In this document: positions 45,426-56,883 of the stretch, piece after piece
Layout: each line of letters begins with the position of its first letter
Numbering within the stretch: the stretch's first letter is position 1
Source of the DNA: Helichrysum umbraculigerum
Taxonomy: Eukaryota; Streptophyta; Magnoliopsida; Asterales; Asteraceae
Direction of reading: 5' to 3'
Length of the DNA stretch: 64,000 bases
NCBI GenBank assembly: GCA_949592205.1
Contig: CATIUR010000004.1
Coordinates: forward strand, 94,200,337-94,264,336
The notes under the pieces: model-generated
The model's input: only the letters and a program-made list of their open reading frames with translations
Database searches by the model: none
Told to the model about the DNA's origin: nothing
Translations under genes and position numbers: made by a program

Positions 45426-46350
45426 ACTTTACTTATTGTGATTCCATATCACTAAGTCATAGTGATTACGGGACTCTCATATGCTTCAGCAGATTCTTTC
45501 AAATTTTTTATAATCATGGAATATATTTCTTCAGGTGTAAATTTGTTAGTATTCGCCTCATGTTCAAACACAATCATTGGCTTCTGTCGAGTCCCTTTAA
45601 TTACCCTTAATGGTCCACGACTCGATGTACTTGTGCAATCTAGCATCACTTAAATTGTTTCCGATTAAACGCTTAATATCTGAAAATCAGCAATAACATA
45701 CATATTAAAATAATAATAATAGTAACAATAAGGGAGTTCATTAACGAAGACGTTCTTTTGAGGGTGGTTGAGATGGGCAATCGCAAAGGGTGTTCAAATT
45801 TTGGAGACCTCCAAATTTATCTCAAATAGTACGTGTCATACATTTAATATATAGGATGACACAAGAAAATGAAATCACCTTGATTTGAAAGTAAATATTT
45901 TTTTGTTAGTAACAAGATTCGCAGTAAATATCATATTTGAAATAAGGATACGTGTCAATTTCAGGACCTAATATTGGCCATTAAATCCACATATTAGAGC
46001 TCGACTAAAAGATTCATAAATGACAACAAGTGAAAGAGACGTAAACTGAAAGTTTTGCGCAGACAGCCACCAATAGATTAGCTAGGGAAAGAAAAAGTTA
46101 CTTGATTAACCAAAACAGACTTACCAAAAACAATGTTTTTAGGGTTTCTGACGATTTGATTTTTGGTAGCCTCGCCCACCAAGAGATCTACGCCATCCCA
46201 TGCAACACATGACGGTGTAATCTTGTTACCTTGTTCATTAGGAATGATCTCAACATGGTTGTTTTGATCAAACCATGCGGCCACGCACGAATATGTTATT
46301 CCAAGGTCGATACGAATAGGAATATCTCCAACTCTTTTGGACATCTTCAT
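45426..46350 (-). pseudogene. Hsp70 N-terminal fragment, truncated
   Basis: Exon 1 (46350 or 46344 to 46125, minus) reads IDLGITYSCVA, the first phosphate-binding loop of the Hsp70 ATPase (usual GTT is GIT), then VEIIPNEQGNKITPS and NPKNIVFG at a GTAAG donor. This is the conserved intron position of plant Hsp70 genes. Exon 2 starts after TGATTTTCAG at 45679 with IKRLIGN and continues, after a one-base insertion near 45614, as QKPMIVFE...KFTPEEIYSMIIKNLKE, ending at the Copia LTR at 45420. The rest of the chaperone is missing. Frameshift, truncation and the altered loop make it a pseudogene. Confidence 0.82.
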
Positions 46351-46760
46351 AAAACAATATAAAAAATATTGGACATCTTTATAAAAACAAAATAAAAATA
46401 AAAAGAACTTACGTAAACGAACCTTCTTTTGTTACACAGTTGAATCGACTCAAACAAAATTCAAAAAGCGGTGACAACGATATTATTTATATTTGAAATG
46501 ATTAATAATGTGTCGTAATCCTCGTCCAACTCTCTTCCATGTATATATTTCATAAGTGCACATCAGCCCCTACAATTTATGTTAAATTTTTATATACCCT
46601 CAAACTATAAGTTAATATTTTTACAAGGGTGCTACATTGATATTTTAATCAAATGTTCTCAGAATCCCGGTTATTGATTATTCTATATCCTTTTGGGTAA
46701 CACACTAACTTTAATAATCAAACTTAACGAACTCGTTAATTAAGTACTTAAGTACAAATA

Positions 46761-46764
<4 letters not shown>
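46351..46764. other. Upstream of the Hsp70 fragment, nothing recognised
   Basis: AT-rich, possibly the remnant promoter of the Hsp70 copy; no heat-shock element array is evident to me. Confidence 0.4.

Positions 46765-46807
<43 letters not shown>
46765..46807. repeat. (TA)n microsatellite, left side of MITE
   Basis: About 43 bases of alternating TA directly before the MITE; a second (TA)n run lies at 47364-47404 on its other side. Confidence 0.9.
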
Positions 46808-46811
<4 letters not shown>

Positions 46812-47356
46812 GAATGATCCAGAGGGAAGTGCATTTTTTGGGGGAAGCGTTAGTATGCATCAGGAAGCATATTACTTTCACCCATACAAATCTCAAAAAA
46901 AGTAAACTGAAATTTAGTAAATGTTAATCAGAATCGATGCTATGAATGTTAAGCTTCATTGATAAATTCTTTCTTCAAGTTATAGCATCGATTTATGAAT
47001 ATTAGATCCAAATCCGTTAATATGCATCGCGGTGCATATTAGTTAATATGCATTGTGATGCATATTAACAATAAAAATATCTTTAAAATAATGTGAAGTT
47101 TTAATATGCATCGTGATGCATATTAGCATCACACTGCATATTAACAATTTATTAAATAAATATTCATCAATTAATGTTATGACTTAAAAATGAAATTCAT
47201 TCGTTAAAATATTCTTTATAGCATCGATTTTGATTACTATTTACCAATAAAAATAATTTTTTGTTGACATTTTGATTGATAATTATAATATGCTTCTTGA
47301 TGCATACTAACGCTTCCCCCTTCCCCCCAAAAAGGCACTTCTCTCTTGATCACTAC

Positions 47357-47360
<4 letters not shown>
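46808..47360. mobile_element. MITE with long terminal inverted repeats
   Basis: The left end GAGGGAAGTGCATTTTTTGG...GGAAGCGTTAGTATGCATC is mirrored at the right end (complement GAGAGAAGTGCCTTTTTGG...GGAAGCGTTAGTATGCATC), giving imperfect inverted repeats of about 75 bases. The interior holds several palindromes built on ATATGCATC..GATGCATATTA. Flanked on both sides by (TA)n, so the insertion target was TA-rich and the TSD cannot be delimited. No transposase. Superfamily not determined. Confidence 0.7.
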
Positions 47361-47363
<3 letters not shown>

Positions 47364-47407
<44 letters not shown>

Positions 47408-47441
47408 AGAGGGAGGGAGAGAGAGAGAGAGAGAGAGAGAG
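47364..47441. repeat. (TA)n followed by (GA)n microsatellite
   Basis: TA repeats to about 47404 pass into a GA-rich run at 47405-47441. Confidence 0.9.
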
Positions 47442-47536
47442 TGTGAGGTTCAAATGAGAACCAACTAAAAGTTGAGAACCTTGAGAACTACTAGATTACA
47501 TGTTTGTTCACATGTGAATTAACTTCATTCACATGT

Positions 47537-49007
47537 TGTCGCACCCCCAAATTATGATGCGGAAGCGGTTTGGGTCGGGGCGCGACTAATTACATATCAA
47601 AGCACATAAGATATAATGAACGACTCTATATGCGTCGTTTTACAAACTTGTATTTAGAAAATCAAAGTTTACATCAAAAATATAGTTACATTAGCTCGGT
47701 TGAAATTGAGAGATTTAGGAACATAATTAATCTATACAAAATATAATAATGCAGCCAAATCTCTGATTGTTTGCATGCTGACTCGAGCTAATTGATCCTG
47801 ATTGAGCAGTCCAACCTACTGCTAGTTACCTGTAATACATGCTAAAATGGGTCAGCGAAACGCTGGTGAGCTCACAGGTTTGTAAGTCAACATATATTTG
47901 TATGAACCGCAAGATTTATAATTGAATTTAAAATGCAATTAAGCAAAATAAAAGTTATACAGTCATGAGCACATAGTCTGAGCTTAACTTGAGTTGTCAG
48001 GTCCAATTAAGGAAACCCAACTGAGGTTGCCTCCTACGAGTGCCTAATCTACACTCGTCTTCCCAAATGCTAATACATCCGTTTGACCAGTTAGTGTGTG
48101 CTAACCCGGATGAGGATTGTCAATCCTATATGATATCATATACTAACATTCACGCTACAAATGTATTACCAGACTATGCTATGGAGGGCTTTAGTGATTA
48201 GTTGAAAACAACTCATGTAGTATTTGTTTGATTTGTACTTGCGTTCAACTTGTAAAACAAAACGTGCAATGTAATCACACCCCTGATTGAAAAGCAGTAA
48301 AATAGGGGCCATGAGACTCACCTGAGCCTTGAGTGTTTATGGAAATAAACTTGAATTGATTAGCTTGTGAATTGATGTCCGGAGACTTGTAACCTTAGAG
48401 CGTTCAATACGCTGTAAGTCCCCTAGTTTTAGGATCGATAACTTCGTTATCTGTAGTATTAAGGTGCGGAATCCCTCAATACGGTGTTATCTTACTAACA
48501 ACGAATATGTTCGAATTGCGTTTTAATAAAGCTTAACTTTTAACAATGAATTGTCAAAGCCTAGCCTTTAGGTTCGGTTTTTCTCTGGGTTTGTCGAGTT
48601 CGCAGAAGGCAAAAGTATCAAAAGTGTTAAAAAGTTATGTTTTTCAAGCCGTGAAAACATTATATACGTCCAGCTCAACTCGGCTCGCATGGGCCTGCGA
48701 GTTCGGTCCAATCTCGCAGCCCAAGCCCAACACAGAGCTCGGCTCGCCAGACTAATGCCTCGCGAGTTCAGATCTCATCTCACAGCTCAACTCGCTGCGA
48801 CCTGAGATCTCAACTCGCCTTGCATTAAACGTCTATTATTTATTTCGTCTTTAAACATTCGTCTAACTTAGCACAATAATATGTTTTAACGAATATTACT
48901 AACAAAACAAATATTTATTTACAAATCTAAACCAATATACAAACGTCATAATAATTACACCAGTCCTATTTCAAGCTAGATCTATTGTCACAATCTATGT
49001 CCCAACA
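47537..49007 (-). repeat. Copia 3' LTR (about 1.47 kb)
   Basis: On the minus strand it starts TGTTGGGACATAGATTGTGAC right after a PPT and ends GGGTGCGACA (three bases of uncertainty). The partner LTR lies beyond 64000. Confidence 0.7.
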
Positions 49008-49018
49008 GACTCCCCCTT
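49008..49018 (-). other. Copia polypurine tract
   Basis: Minus strand AAGGGGGAGTC immediately before TGTTGGG. Confidence 0.78.
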
Positions 49019-49142
49019 GACAATAGCGCTAGCGTCTTTATCTTCACGCTGTCTTTGGTCTTTATTTGTAAATCTTACTTCCTGCAAAAAATTTAAGCTT
49101 GATGCATGTTTTAACCATCCTATGATAATCTCGTGCTAAATC

Positions 49143-51105
49143 TGTAACATCCTCGAAATGGACCTAGTTGTTTATATATTATTTCTTGATTTAAATGTGA
49201 TTGGAAATAATATTGTTTGAAATAGTTGAAATAATTGGAATAGGATCCGAATATTCCGATGTGATAAGTGAAATATTAATTGTTGTAAATTAATATAGTT
49301 GACGGTGCAATAAAATGTTTGGACTCGCAAATGGTTTTCGGGTTCCAGACAATAGATTGAGATGGGGTATTAAATTATACCCGTATATTGAAGGCGGTTC
49401 GTGAGGCCGACTTATATATATATCCTTTCCTATTTAGGAAAGTTATTCATTTTTATTCCAAAACTCACAGAAACTCTCTGAAAACCTTCAAATCAAACTG
49501 GAAATCAAATCAGGAAGTTGTGATTCTCGTGAAACTTCCTAATCATCAGATTACCATCGATAGATTCTTCAATCAGTAAGTGTTCTTGAGTAATTAAGAA
49601 TTTGATTTTGATTGAATTTGGGTAAATTGATGATTTGAGTGATTTGGATGTTATAAATCATGTTATAAGTATTACATATTGATTATGTAATGATATTAGT
49701 GATTTTAAACGGTTAGAAAAAGTGTTTTCGAGGTTTTGGGTATTAAACCCGTGGATTAGGGTTTGAGCAGATCGCACAGGTCTGGAACGAAGGTAGAACC
49801 CGGCGGCTTCGTGGTCTAGCCGGCGGGTAGTCGTGATTTGTTAGAAACCGGCGGCTTGAAAAGCCAAGCCGGCGGGTAGTGTGACCGAATGGGAACCCGG
49901 CTGCTAATATATTGAGCCGGTGGCTTGTGTAGGCTTTAAAACGTGGTTTTGTTCTGTTACCACATTTGGTAATATACCCGGCGGGTGGGGACATGGAGCC
50001 GGCGGGTGATGGATTGAAGCCGGCGGCTTCTAGGAGGAAGCCGGCGGCTTGAAGGGCTGTTTCAGCATTACTTGTTTGATTTCGATAGTAATGTGCTTGA
50101 TATATGTTATAGGATAATATATGATAATGATTATATTGTAAATCATTAATACACAATTAGGAACTAGTAATTGTAATGTTAATTATGTTAAGTTCCTAAA
50201 TGTTAAAGATTGATATAAGTTATGTATTGATGATCTGGATTACTAACTTATATTTGATATTGATTCTCAGATGTGGAGAAGGCTCAGTGATATTAGACTA
50301 CTGAGTGGAGGCCTGAGGTGTCGGTGAGTGGATCTGTAACCTCAGTGTGATTTAGTTGTAATGATTTGATTTACAACAAGTAATTATAGTATTACTTTGA
50401 AATGATGCATCTGTTGAGATATCTTACCATGATAGTTTAAATGTTTGCTTACTTGGCTGATATTGTGCCAGTGTGTAAGATTCTGAGGTCAACTTGATTT
50501 GATAGTTGGACTTGTTGTTGTTGTAGACGACAGGAGATCTCGGAAACTTGAAATGTTAGTTTGGAGATCTAGGTCGTGTGTGATCGACAACAAGTTATCG
50601 GTCGTGCTGTATGGGCCAATACAGTTGAACGATAAGTGTTCCTGGGTGCCAAACCGGTATTAGGGTGTCTCAGGGACCACCGATCCTCATGAGGTTGCGT
50701 GTATGACATTGATTGGATGTCGAGTGATTAATTGATTTTCTGTTTATTGTTATTTGATGTAAACAGATTGTTATGCTAGGTGGTACTGTTGCTTATAGTT
50801 TCATTCACTTAGCTTTATGCTAACCCCACCACAGTTCTTCCTGCAGGTTAAAATAGATGGGACATATTGGGCAGGGCAGGAAGTGTTTGACTGGATGGAA
50901 TGTTTGACAGGCTGCTACTCTGATGTTATTTTGATAATTATAGAAATGTTTTTAATAACACCCAGTGTGTTGAAATGTCATGAAATAAGTTTGAAAAAAA
51001 AAAAGTTTATTGACATTTTGAGTACATTGATAGTATGTTTTAAAAGTACGCTTCCGTGTCACTATTATTATATTGATTGTTTATAATGAAACGAGGGGTG
51101 TTAAA
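49143..51105 (+). repeat. Solo LTR (1963 bp) with TSD AAATC
   Basis: AAATC at 49138-49142 and 51106-51110. Starts TGTAACATCCTCG and ends CGAGGGGTGTTAAA (last bases mutated from the usual CA). A TATA-like TTATATATATATCC at about 49409 gives the plus orientation. It contains an array of GCCGGCGG words at 49799-50060. It disrupts the last exon of the minus-strand multi-exon ORF, whose frame resumes exactly after one TSD copy is removed. The start resembles Tekay/Del-type Ty3 LTRs, an inference. Confidence 0.85.
49799..50060. repeat. GC-rich array of GCCGGCGG-type words in the solo LTR
   Basis: About ten copies of (A/C)GCCGGCGG(C/G) or CCCGGCGG, followed by CTT or GTG, irregularly spaced in otherwise AT-rich LTR sequence, several hundred bases downstream of the TATA box. 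Confidence 0.8.
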
Positions 51106-52947
51106 AAATCACCACAACCAATAGTAGATTTGATCTTGTTCTTGTATAACATAATCATATCTTCCTTTGATAAGTTCATCAGATGTCTGTGATCATATAC
51201 ACGAAGAATCTCTTTTTCACCATCAGGATAATCATCATCAGCTTCAATCATAAAGGCTTCTCCTGTTCCAGCATCTACCCCCCAATATTTCAATTTACCC
51301 AAAATATTCTGAGGCATAGTCTTCATAGGTATTTGCTTAATACAGTTGACCGCTGGATAAACCTTCTTTCTTCTTCTTCTTCCAGTTCTATGACTGAGTT
51401 CGTTCAGCTTTATCGTTTTTCCTTTCCTTGGCTTAATCTTCGAAAACTTCATAGATAATCCTTCAGTCCTAATGATACGCTCAACATACTTAGCATAATC
51501 ATCATCACTTGGATTTATCATATCTAATCTAGCCAAGTCTCGAATCTCATATCGAGGCAACGAACTAAACACTGCAAGCTTCTTCTCAAAATATTGAACC
51601 CCGTCAAACCTTTTGATCGCGAAGAGCTTCAGGTCAGAGTCATAATACCATCCAATAATGTCAGTTTTAAGTACACGCTTTCCAGTAATATCAACTTCTT
51701 TCAAAATGCGTGGCTTATTTTCCTTTTTCTTCTTTAGCATTTCTTGGATAAACATAGAATTACCAACCATATGTTTGTATTTATCTTCTATTTCTTCAAC
51801 TTCAGTATCTGAATCTTCAGAAGCATTCTCAAAAGCTTCTAAATCAATAACTGATTCTCCTTGTTCATTTACAAAAACAAATTCAGTCGTTGATGGATTC
51901 ACAACATGTTCATCTACATTTGCATCCAGATCAACACCTTCATCTATCACAGATTCAAATACTGCAGTCCAGTCTTCAGGAAGTATGAACTCTCCTTCTT
52001 CAATATCATAATCAATCTATTCATCTATCTCATCCAAAATGTCATCATCCGAATCTGATAGATCTAGCATTTCCATTCCTAGAGAAAAATGTAAATACAA
52101 ATATATTAATAATTCAAATTCTTCAGTGATTTCCCTGAATCAATCTAAGAATTTCTTTATTAATTCTTTTGTATGTTTTAACCTAACATATAAACGCAAT
52201 TTACATATAACTTATAAAATCTTTTATTGATTACCCTGAATCAATCTAAAATCTCTTAAGTCTACTTAACAAATATTAATTAATTTTAAATTCTAATGCA
52301 TTGTGACTAATCACCAAACATTTAAATTTACTATTAATTACCTTATATAATTTCCAAGTATTAATTGATCTCATTCATTATCAATTTAACCTTTAAATTA
52401 TATATCATTTGTCTAGTTAATACGAATACATTTTTAACTTGTTAATTACTTATATACCTTACGGTCTTAAGTCCATAATCAAATCTAAAATGCATATGTC
52501 ATCATAAAATTTTGACCGCCGAAATTAATCGGAACACGCCACTCGACTACTCAATGAGTCGGAAGTCTTTCGATCACTATTTTATCTTAACATAATTATA
52601 TAAACTTAAATTACCCAACATATTTTACTTAAAATAATAATAACCCTAAGCTAAATATATTTACACAATAATTAAGTTTACATTTGTTCACTACAAGCTA
52701 TTACAAATATTACAGTACTATGATAATACTAAGCTATCTTACCAGCTTCAGTATCACCCGGTACAGTCTTACTTGTATCCACTCCAGAACCACTAGCACC
52801 AGCATCAGACTCCCCCTGAGTTGTAGCTTGCTCACCAGTCTTTGAAGGACCGGTCTGCTCACCACTCGGTGCATTGGGATCATCATCCTTGTCTTGATCT
52901 CTCTTCCTCTTCAACTCATTTTCTCTGCAAGACTCCAGATATACCAA

Positions 52948-55351
52948 TGTTACAGCTGAAACGGTCGTTACGCAACAGCTGCAACGGTGTAGTTTTGAAT
53001 TTATAATTGCCGGAACCTAAACCTTCCGAACAACCTACTATTACTTGGTACGAGTACCCGATACTAGTAAGTGGTAAGGATGATCCAGGGTCGTTCCTCA
53101 CGACGGTAGAATTGAAACAGAGCTCACTCAGATAACTTAGTAATTAAGCTGGGTTTTGAATAGTTGGATAGGTTTGTATTTGGTTTTCTAATTTATTTAA
53201 ACTAATAAAACATAAAATAAAAGGGAAGCTAGCATATTTGCAACACTTAAGGATGACGGAGACGTGGCTTATCATGATTTAGGTATGATGTTCAATATGG
53301 GGCACATCTAGGTAACAGACAAATAAACTACAGATGTAAACACTAGGACCCTACTTCTTTAGATAGATTCTAAATCAGTATGTCACTGAGTACCTAGGCT
53401 ATCGTGATTCTGATCAGAACAGGCTGCTCAACCCCCCTCACCTGTCTTTGTGGAGACAGTGACCCTTAAAGGGTGCAGGAATAAGGTAACAGACTGCCCA
53501 TTGGGTTATTCTGACCGTTCTTAACACCTAAGTCTAAATGTTATTATCTAAACGTGTACTGATCATTATCCTTGTATTCTAAACTATCAGTTTTGTAGAG
53601 TCTAGGGGTTTTAAGAATCCTGAACCACTGCTGGGCTTGACTTTCATCTCTAGACTCATTCCTTACGTTTGATTAGCTCAAATACTTCTGTCATGATCTA
53701 GACTCTCCTTTGCAATCAGTCATTCAGCCCTTGGAACACCAGCGGTGTACAATGCATACTCATTCCACAGCGTACCACACTAGGCACCGTTCACGATGTA
53801 CTACACATAAACAGTTCCACAGACCCTCGTAACCAGGGATATGTTGTAGATTTTATCCCTAGGTACAGGTACGGTGTACTATGTCGAAATGTTTCCATAG
53901 CTTCAGTTCCAGGGGTGGACAGACGGTGTACTGTAACATTTCCACAACTATATTGGTTCCTAGGCCATATTCTAGGGTCTCTAGGTAATCCACAGTGTTG
54001 GCACATACGGCTTTTTTCGGAGCTTCCACGTTGTACTCCACCAGTGGTGTTTCCAAAGCTATACTCAGTATTTCAGCCGAATTATAGTGACAGACACGGC
54101 TTCGTACAAACATGCAGATAACATATCTACCGTAACTTAGGCCTACAGCTAAGGTGATAGTCACGCGAAGGACTGGAAAGGGTGATCCATAACTAAGTCT
54201 AGATACATGATAAGTTTAGACAGATACAGAGTTTAACAATTCCATTAATCATACCTAATCATGGCAAACATACAAGAAACTACTCACAAAGCATGGCAAT
54301 AAACATTTCCAACATTAATAGATCACAAATATCAAACAAGAACATTATGACAAATTAATATAAGAAAGGATAGATATTACCGGTAAATGAATGCGAGCAG
54401 AATAACACTTGTATTTCTCCGAATAATATCCCAAGTATTACAAATGCTAGCTTCTACGAATTACATTACATAGCTACTCCTAAAGCGATGGATTCTCTCC
54501 CTAATCTTCTAACTAGTTTCTAGAGAGAGAAACTAGAGAGAGAGACTAGAGAGAGAGACTAGAGAGAGAACCTAACTACCTACTATTTCTCCTCTAACTC
54601 CTAAGAGTAGTGCTAGAGAGAGAAAGCTACTAATTATTCTAGTGATAGATGAATGAGTATTGAAGTGTGTGTTGTTGGTGTAGAATGTGTTCAAAATGAT
54701 GAAATGAGGCTTGTATATATAGGCAACGCACAACCGTATCCGTAGACCGTATCCAAACCTTCAAATGCACAACCGTATCGCAAACCCGAATAAAAGTCTG
54801 ATTTTTATTGACCAAACGCACGATACGGTTGAGCTAGGGCAAATACGGTTGAACTGGACCATATACGGGAGAGCAAAGGGTGAATACGGGAGAACACAGG
54901 CCGTATACGGCTGTGCTAGGCCGTATATGGTCTGTGCTAGGCCGTATACGGTCTAGTTTGGCCGTATACGGTCTAGTTCTCCCGTATCCTGATTCCTCGG
55001 TTCTTCGTTTCTTCGTTCGGGCGTAATTTCTTCATCCGATGTCCGTTTTGAGCGTTCTTTATATCCCTGAAATCGTAATTGAAAAACGAAGACAATGAGA
55101 TAAGTTAGAGGTCCTAACTCTATGTCTTGCTCAAAAAGTGCTAGAATACGTTAACCGGAAGATTCAATGATTGTTTGTGCTCTATTTTACTCATTTTTAG
55201 GTTGTTTTTGTTGATTCTTGAAACATCGTCTATATTTTAGCCCTCTTGATGAAATGTGACATTTAAGTTCATATTCAAGTGTTTTCATTAATAATAGGGC
55301 TAAAATGGTGAGATAATGACGCATAAAAACATGACTTTTTACGTGTCATCA
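52948..55351 (-). repeat. 3' LTR of the pol-less element (2404 bp)
   Basis: Minus strand TGATGACACGTAAAAAGTCATG to CAGCTGTAACA. Compared with the 5' LTR it has two or three extra GACTAGAGAGAGA-type units near 54540 and one fewer CCGTATACGG unit near 54930. TATA box TGTATATATAGG-type at 54713-54724 (minus). The CCGTATACGG cluster lies directly upstream at about 54730-54985. Confidence 0.95.
54730..54985. repeat. CCGTATACGG palindrome cluster upstream of LTR TATA
   Basis: The 10-base palindrome CCGTATACGG and its one-mismatch forms (CCGTATATGG, CATATACGG, CCGTATC) recur about a dozen times just upstream (minus sense) of the TATA box. The matching cluster in the other LTR is at about 62095-62370 with one more unit. 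Confidence 0.75.
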
Positions 55352-55368
55352 AATATCCCACACTTAGA
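55352..55368 (-). other. Polypurine tract of the pol-less element
   Basis: Minus strand TCTAAGTGTGGGATATT directly precedes the LTR start TGATGACACG. Confidence 0.8.
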
Positions 55369-56847
55369 CTTTGCTTGTCCTCAAGCAAAACTCAAAATTC
55401 TCACTTGCTTTTTAGGAAAACATTTTGAAAACACGAGTTTATTTTTGGGGTGAATCAAAACATCTCAAAAACAACCATCTCCACATACAAGTAACATATC
55501 CTGGAAATAAGAGAAAGTAAGGTATTCCTTTCAGAGGCATAAAATGATTTTCTTAGGCATGCTCTCAATTCTCGCGATCTTGGAATATACATGACTAGGC
55601 GATCTCACAAGGTGGTCACTCAATTCACTCAAAAGTGTTTCGGGTTACCTATCAATCTAATCAAACGAAATCGCTCATAAGCCAGTCATGCAACATCCAT
55701 CGTCATAGGCTTGCTCGAGAATCATATCTCCACCACTTAGGTGAGGACGGTGCTAGCTATCCCAGGACATTCAGAGTGGGCTGTAATGGCAAGTGAGGGT
55801 TACGGGGTATGGATAAGTGGGAATTTTTAGTTGTTGTAAAGGTTTTTGCTTATCTTAGGACTTCCAAACTTTTGAAAAACATTATTTAAACAACCTTTTT
55901 AATGAAAACGGAAATGGATAACAGTAATGGAAGAAGATAGCTATTTTGACTTCTATCTTTTGAAAATACACAAGGGAATTTATGTCTTTACAAGAGCGGG
56001 AATTTTCGAGAGATTCAAAGCACTTAGCTTTATTCTATTTTCTTTTCTTTTTCTTTTGTTTCTATTTTTGGGCTTTTTTAGGAGTTTTATTTTGTTTCTT
56101 TCTTTTGCCCTTTTGAAATCCTTTTCTTTCTTTCATCTTTTTCACCTTTTTGATGACTTTGTATTTACTTGGTGTCAATTTTTCACACCATAAAATCTCA
56201 ACTTTTTGATTTTCATCAAGGGAACGCACGCGAGATATTTTTAGTAAACACCAGTATTTGTGATTTGGGGTGAAAGCAAAAAGGACATTTAAATGACATT
56301 TTCCAAAAGTTTAAAAATTTCTAAGATAAGATTTTTGGTGGGTGTGGAATAAGTGGGTTAAGATTTAAAGGGTTTTGAAAGAAACGAACAGGCTAAGGCT
56401 CAACAGGGTTATCTAAGCGGATCATCAACACTAAAGATGAGTGTTGGAAGGGTTTTGGGTTTGAAGAGATATGATAAAAATGGGTTAAATCCTAAGGAAT
56501 GTCAAGGTCATCTAACTGCACCTATACCGCGTACTGTACTCTACCAATGTGGTCTCGAAGTGCATACCAGGAGCAAGTTCTAATTCCGGATGCATGCATC
56601 GGCACACTCAAACAAACGAATAGTGAAGCATTAAAGATGAATGTTTATATTGGCTCAAGATACCTCACTGCAAGTTTTTGGGTTTGTTTGTGCCTAGCCA
56701 TGCGATGCCCCTCTTAGATTATCATTTTAGACCTAAGAATTTCCTATCTTATTTACTCTTAATTTCCAAAATACCCTACTCATATATGAAAATGCTCCTT
56801 CTTAAGACATTTTAACTCAAAAATTTTTGAAAATTTTTAGCAAAAGT

Positions 56848-56883
<36 letters not shown>

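Noticed and set aside
51111..52078. Ordinary single-copy host gene
   Set aside because: Its exon series ends directly before a Copia PPT and LTR and shows decay, so an element-borne or captured ORF is more likely, though a host gene is not excluded.
53791..54164. Open frames of 71-101 codons, repeated at 61180-61553
   Set aside because: Identical because the two LTRs are near-identical; no family resemblance and antisense or unrelated to the element's ORF.
55927..56193. 88-codon frame rich in Phe/Leu, looks like a membrane protein
   Set aside because: It arises from T-rich low-complexity DNA in a non-coding region, on the strand opposite to the element's sense.
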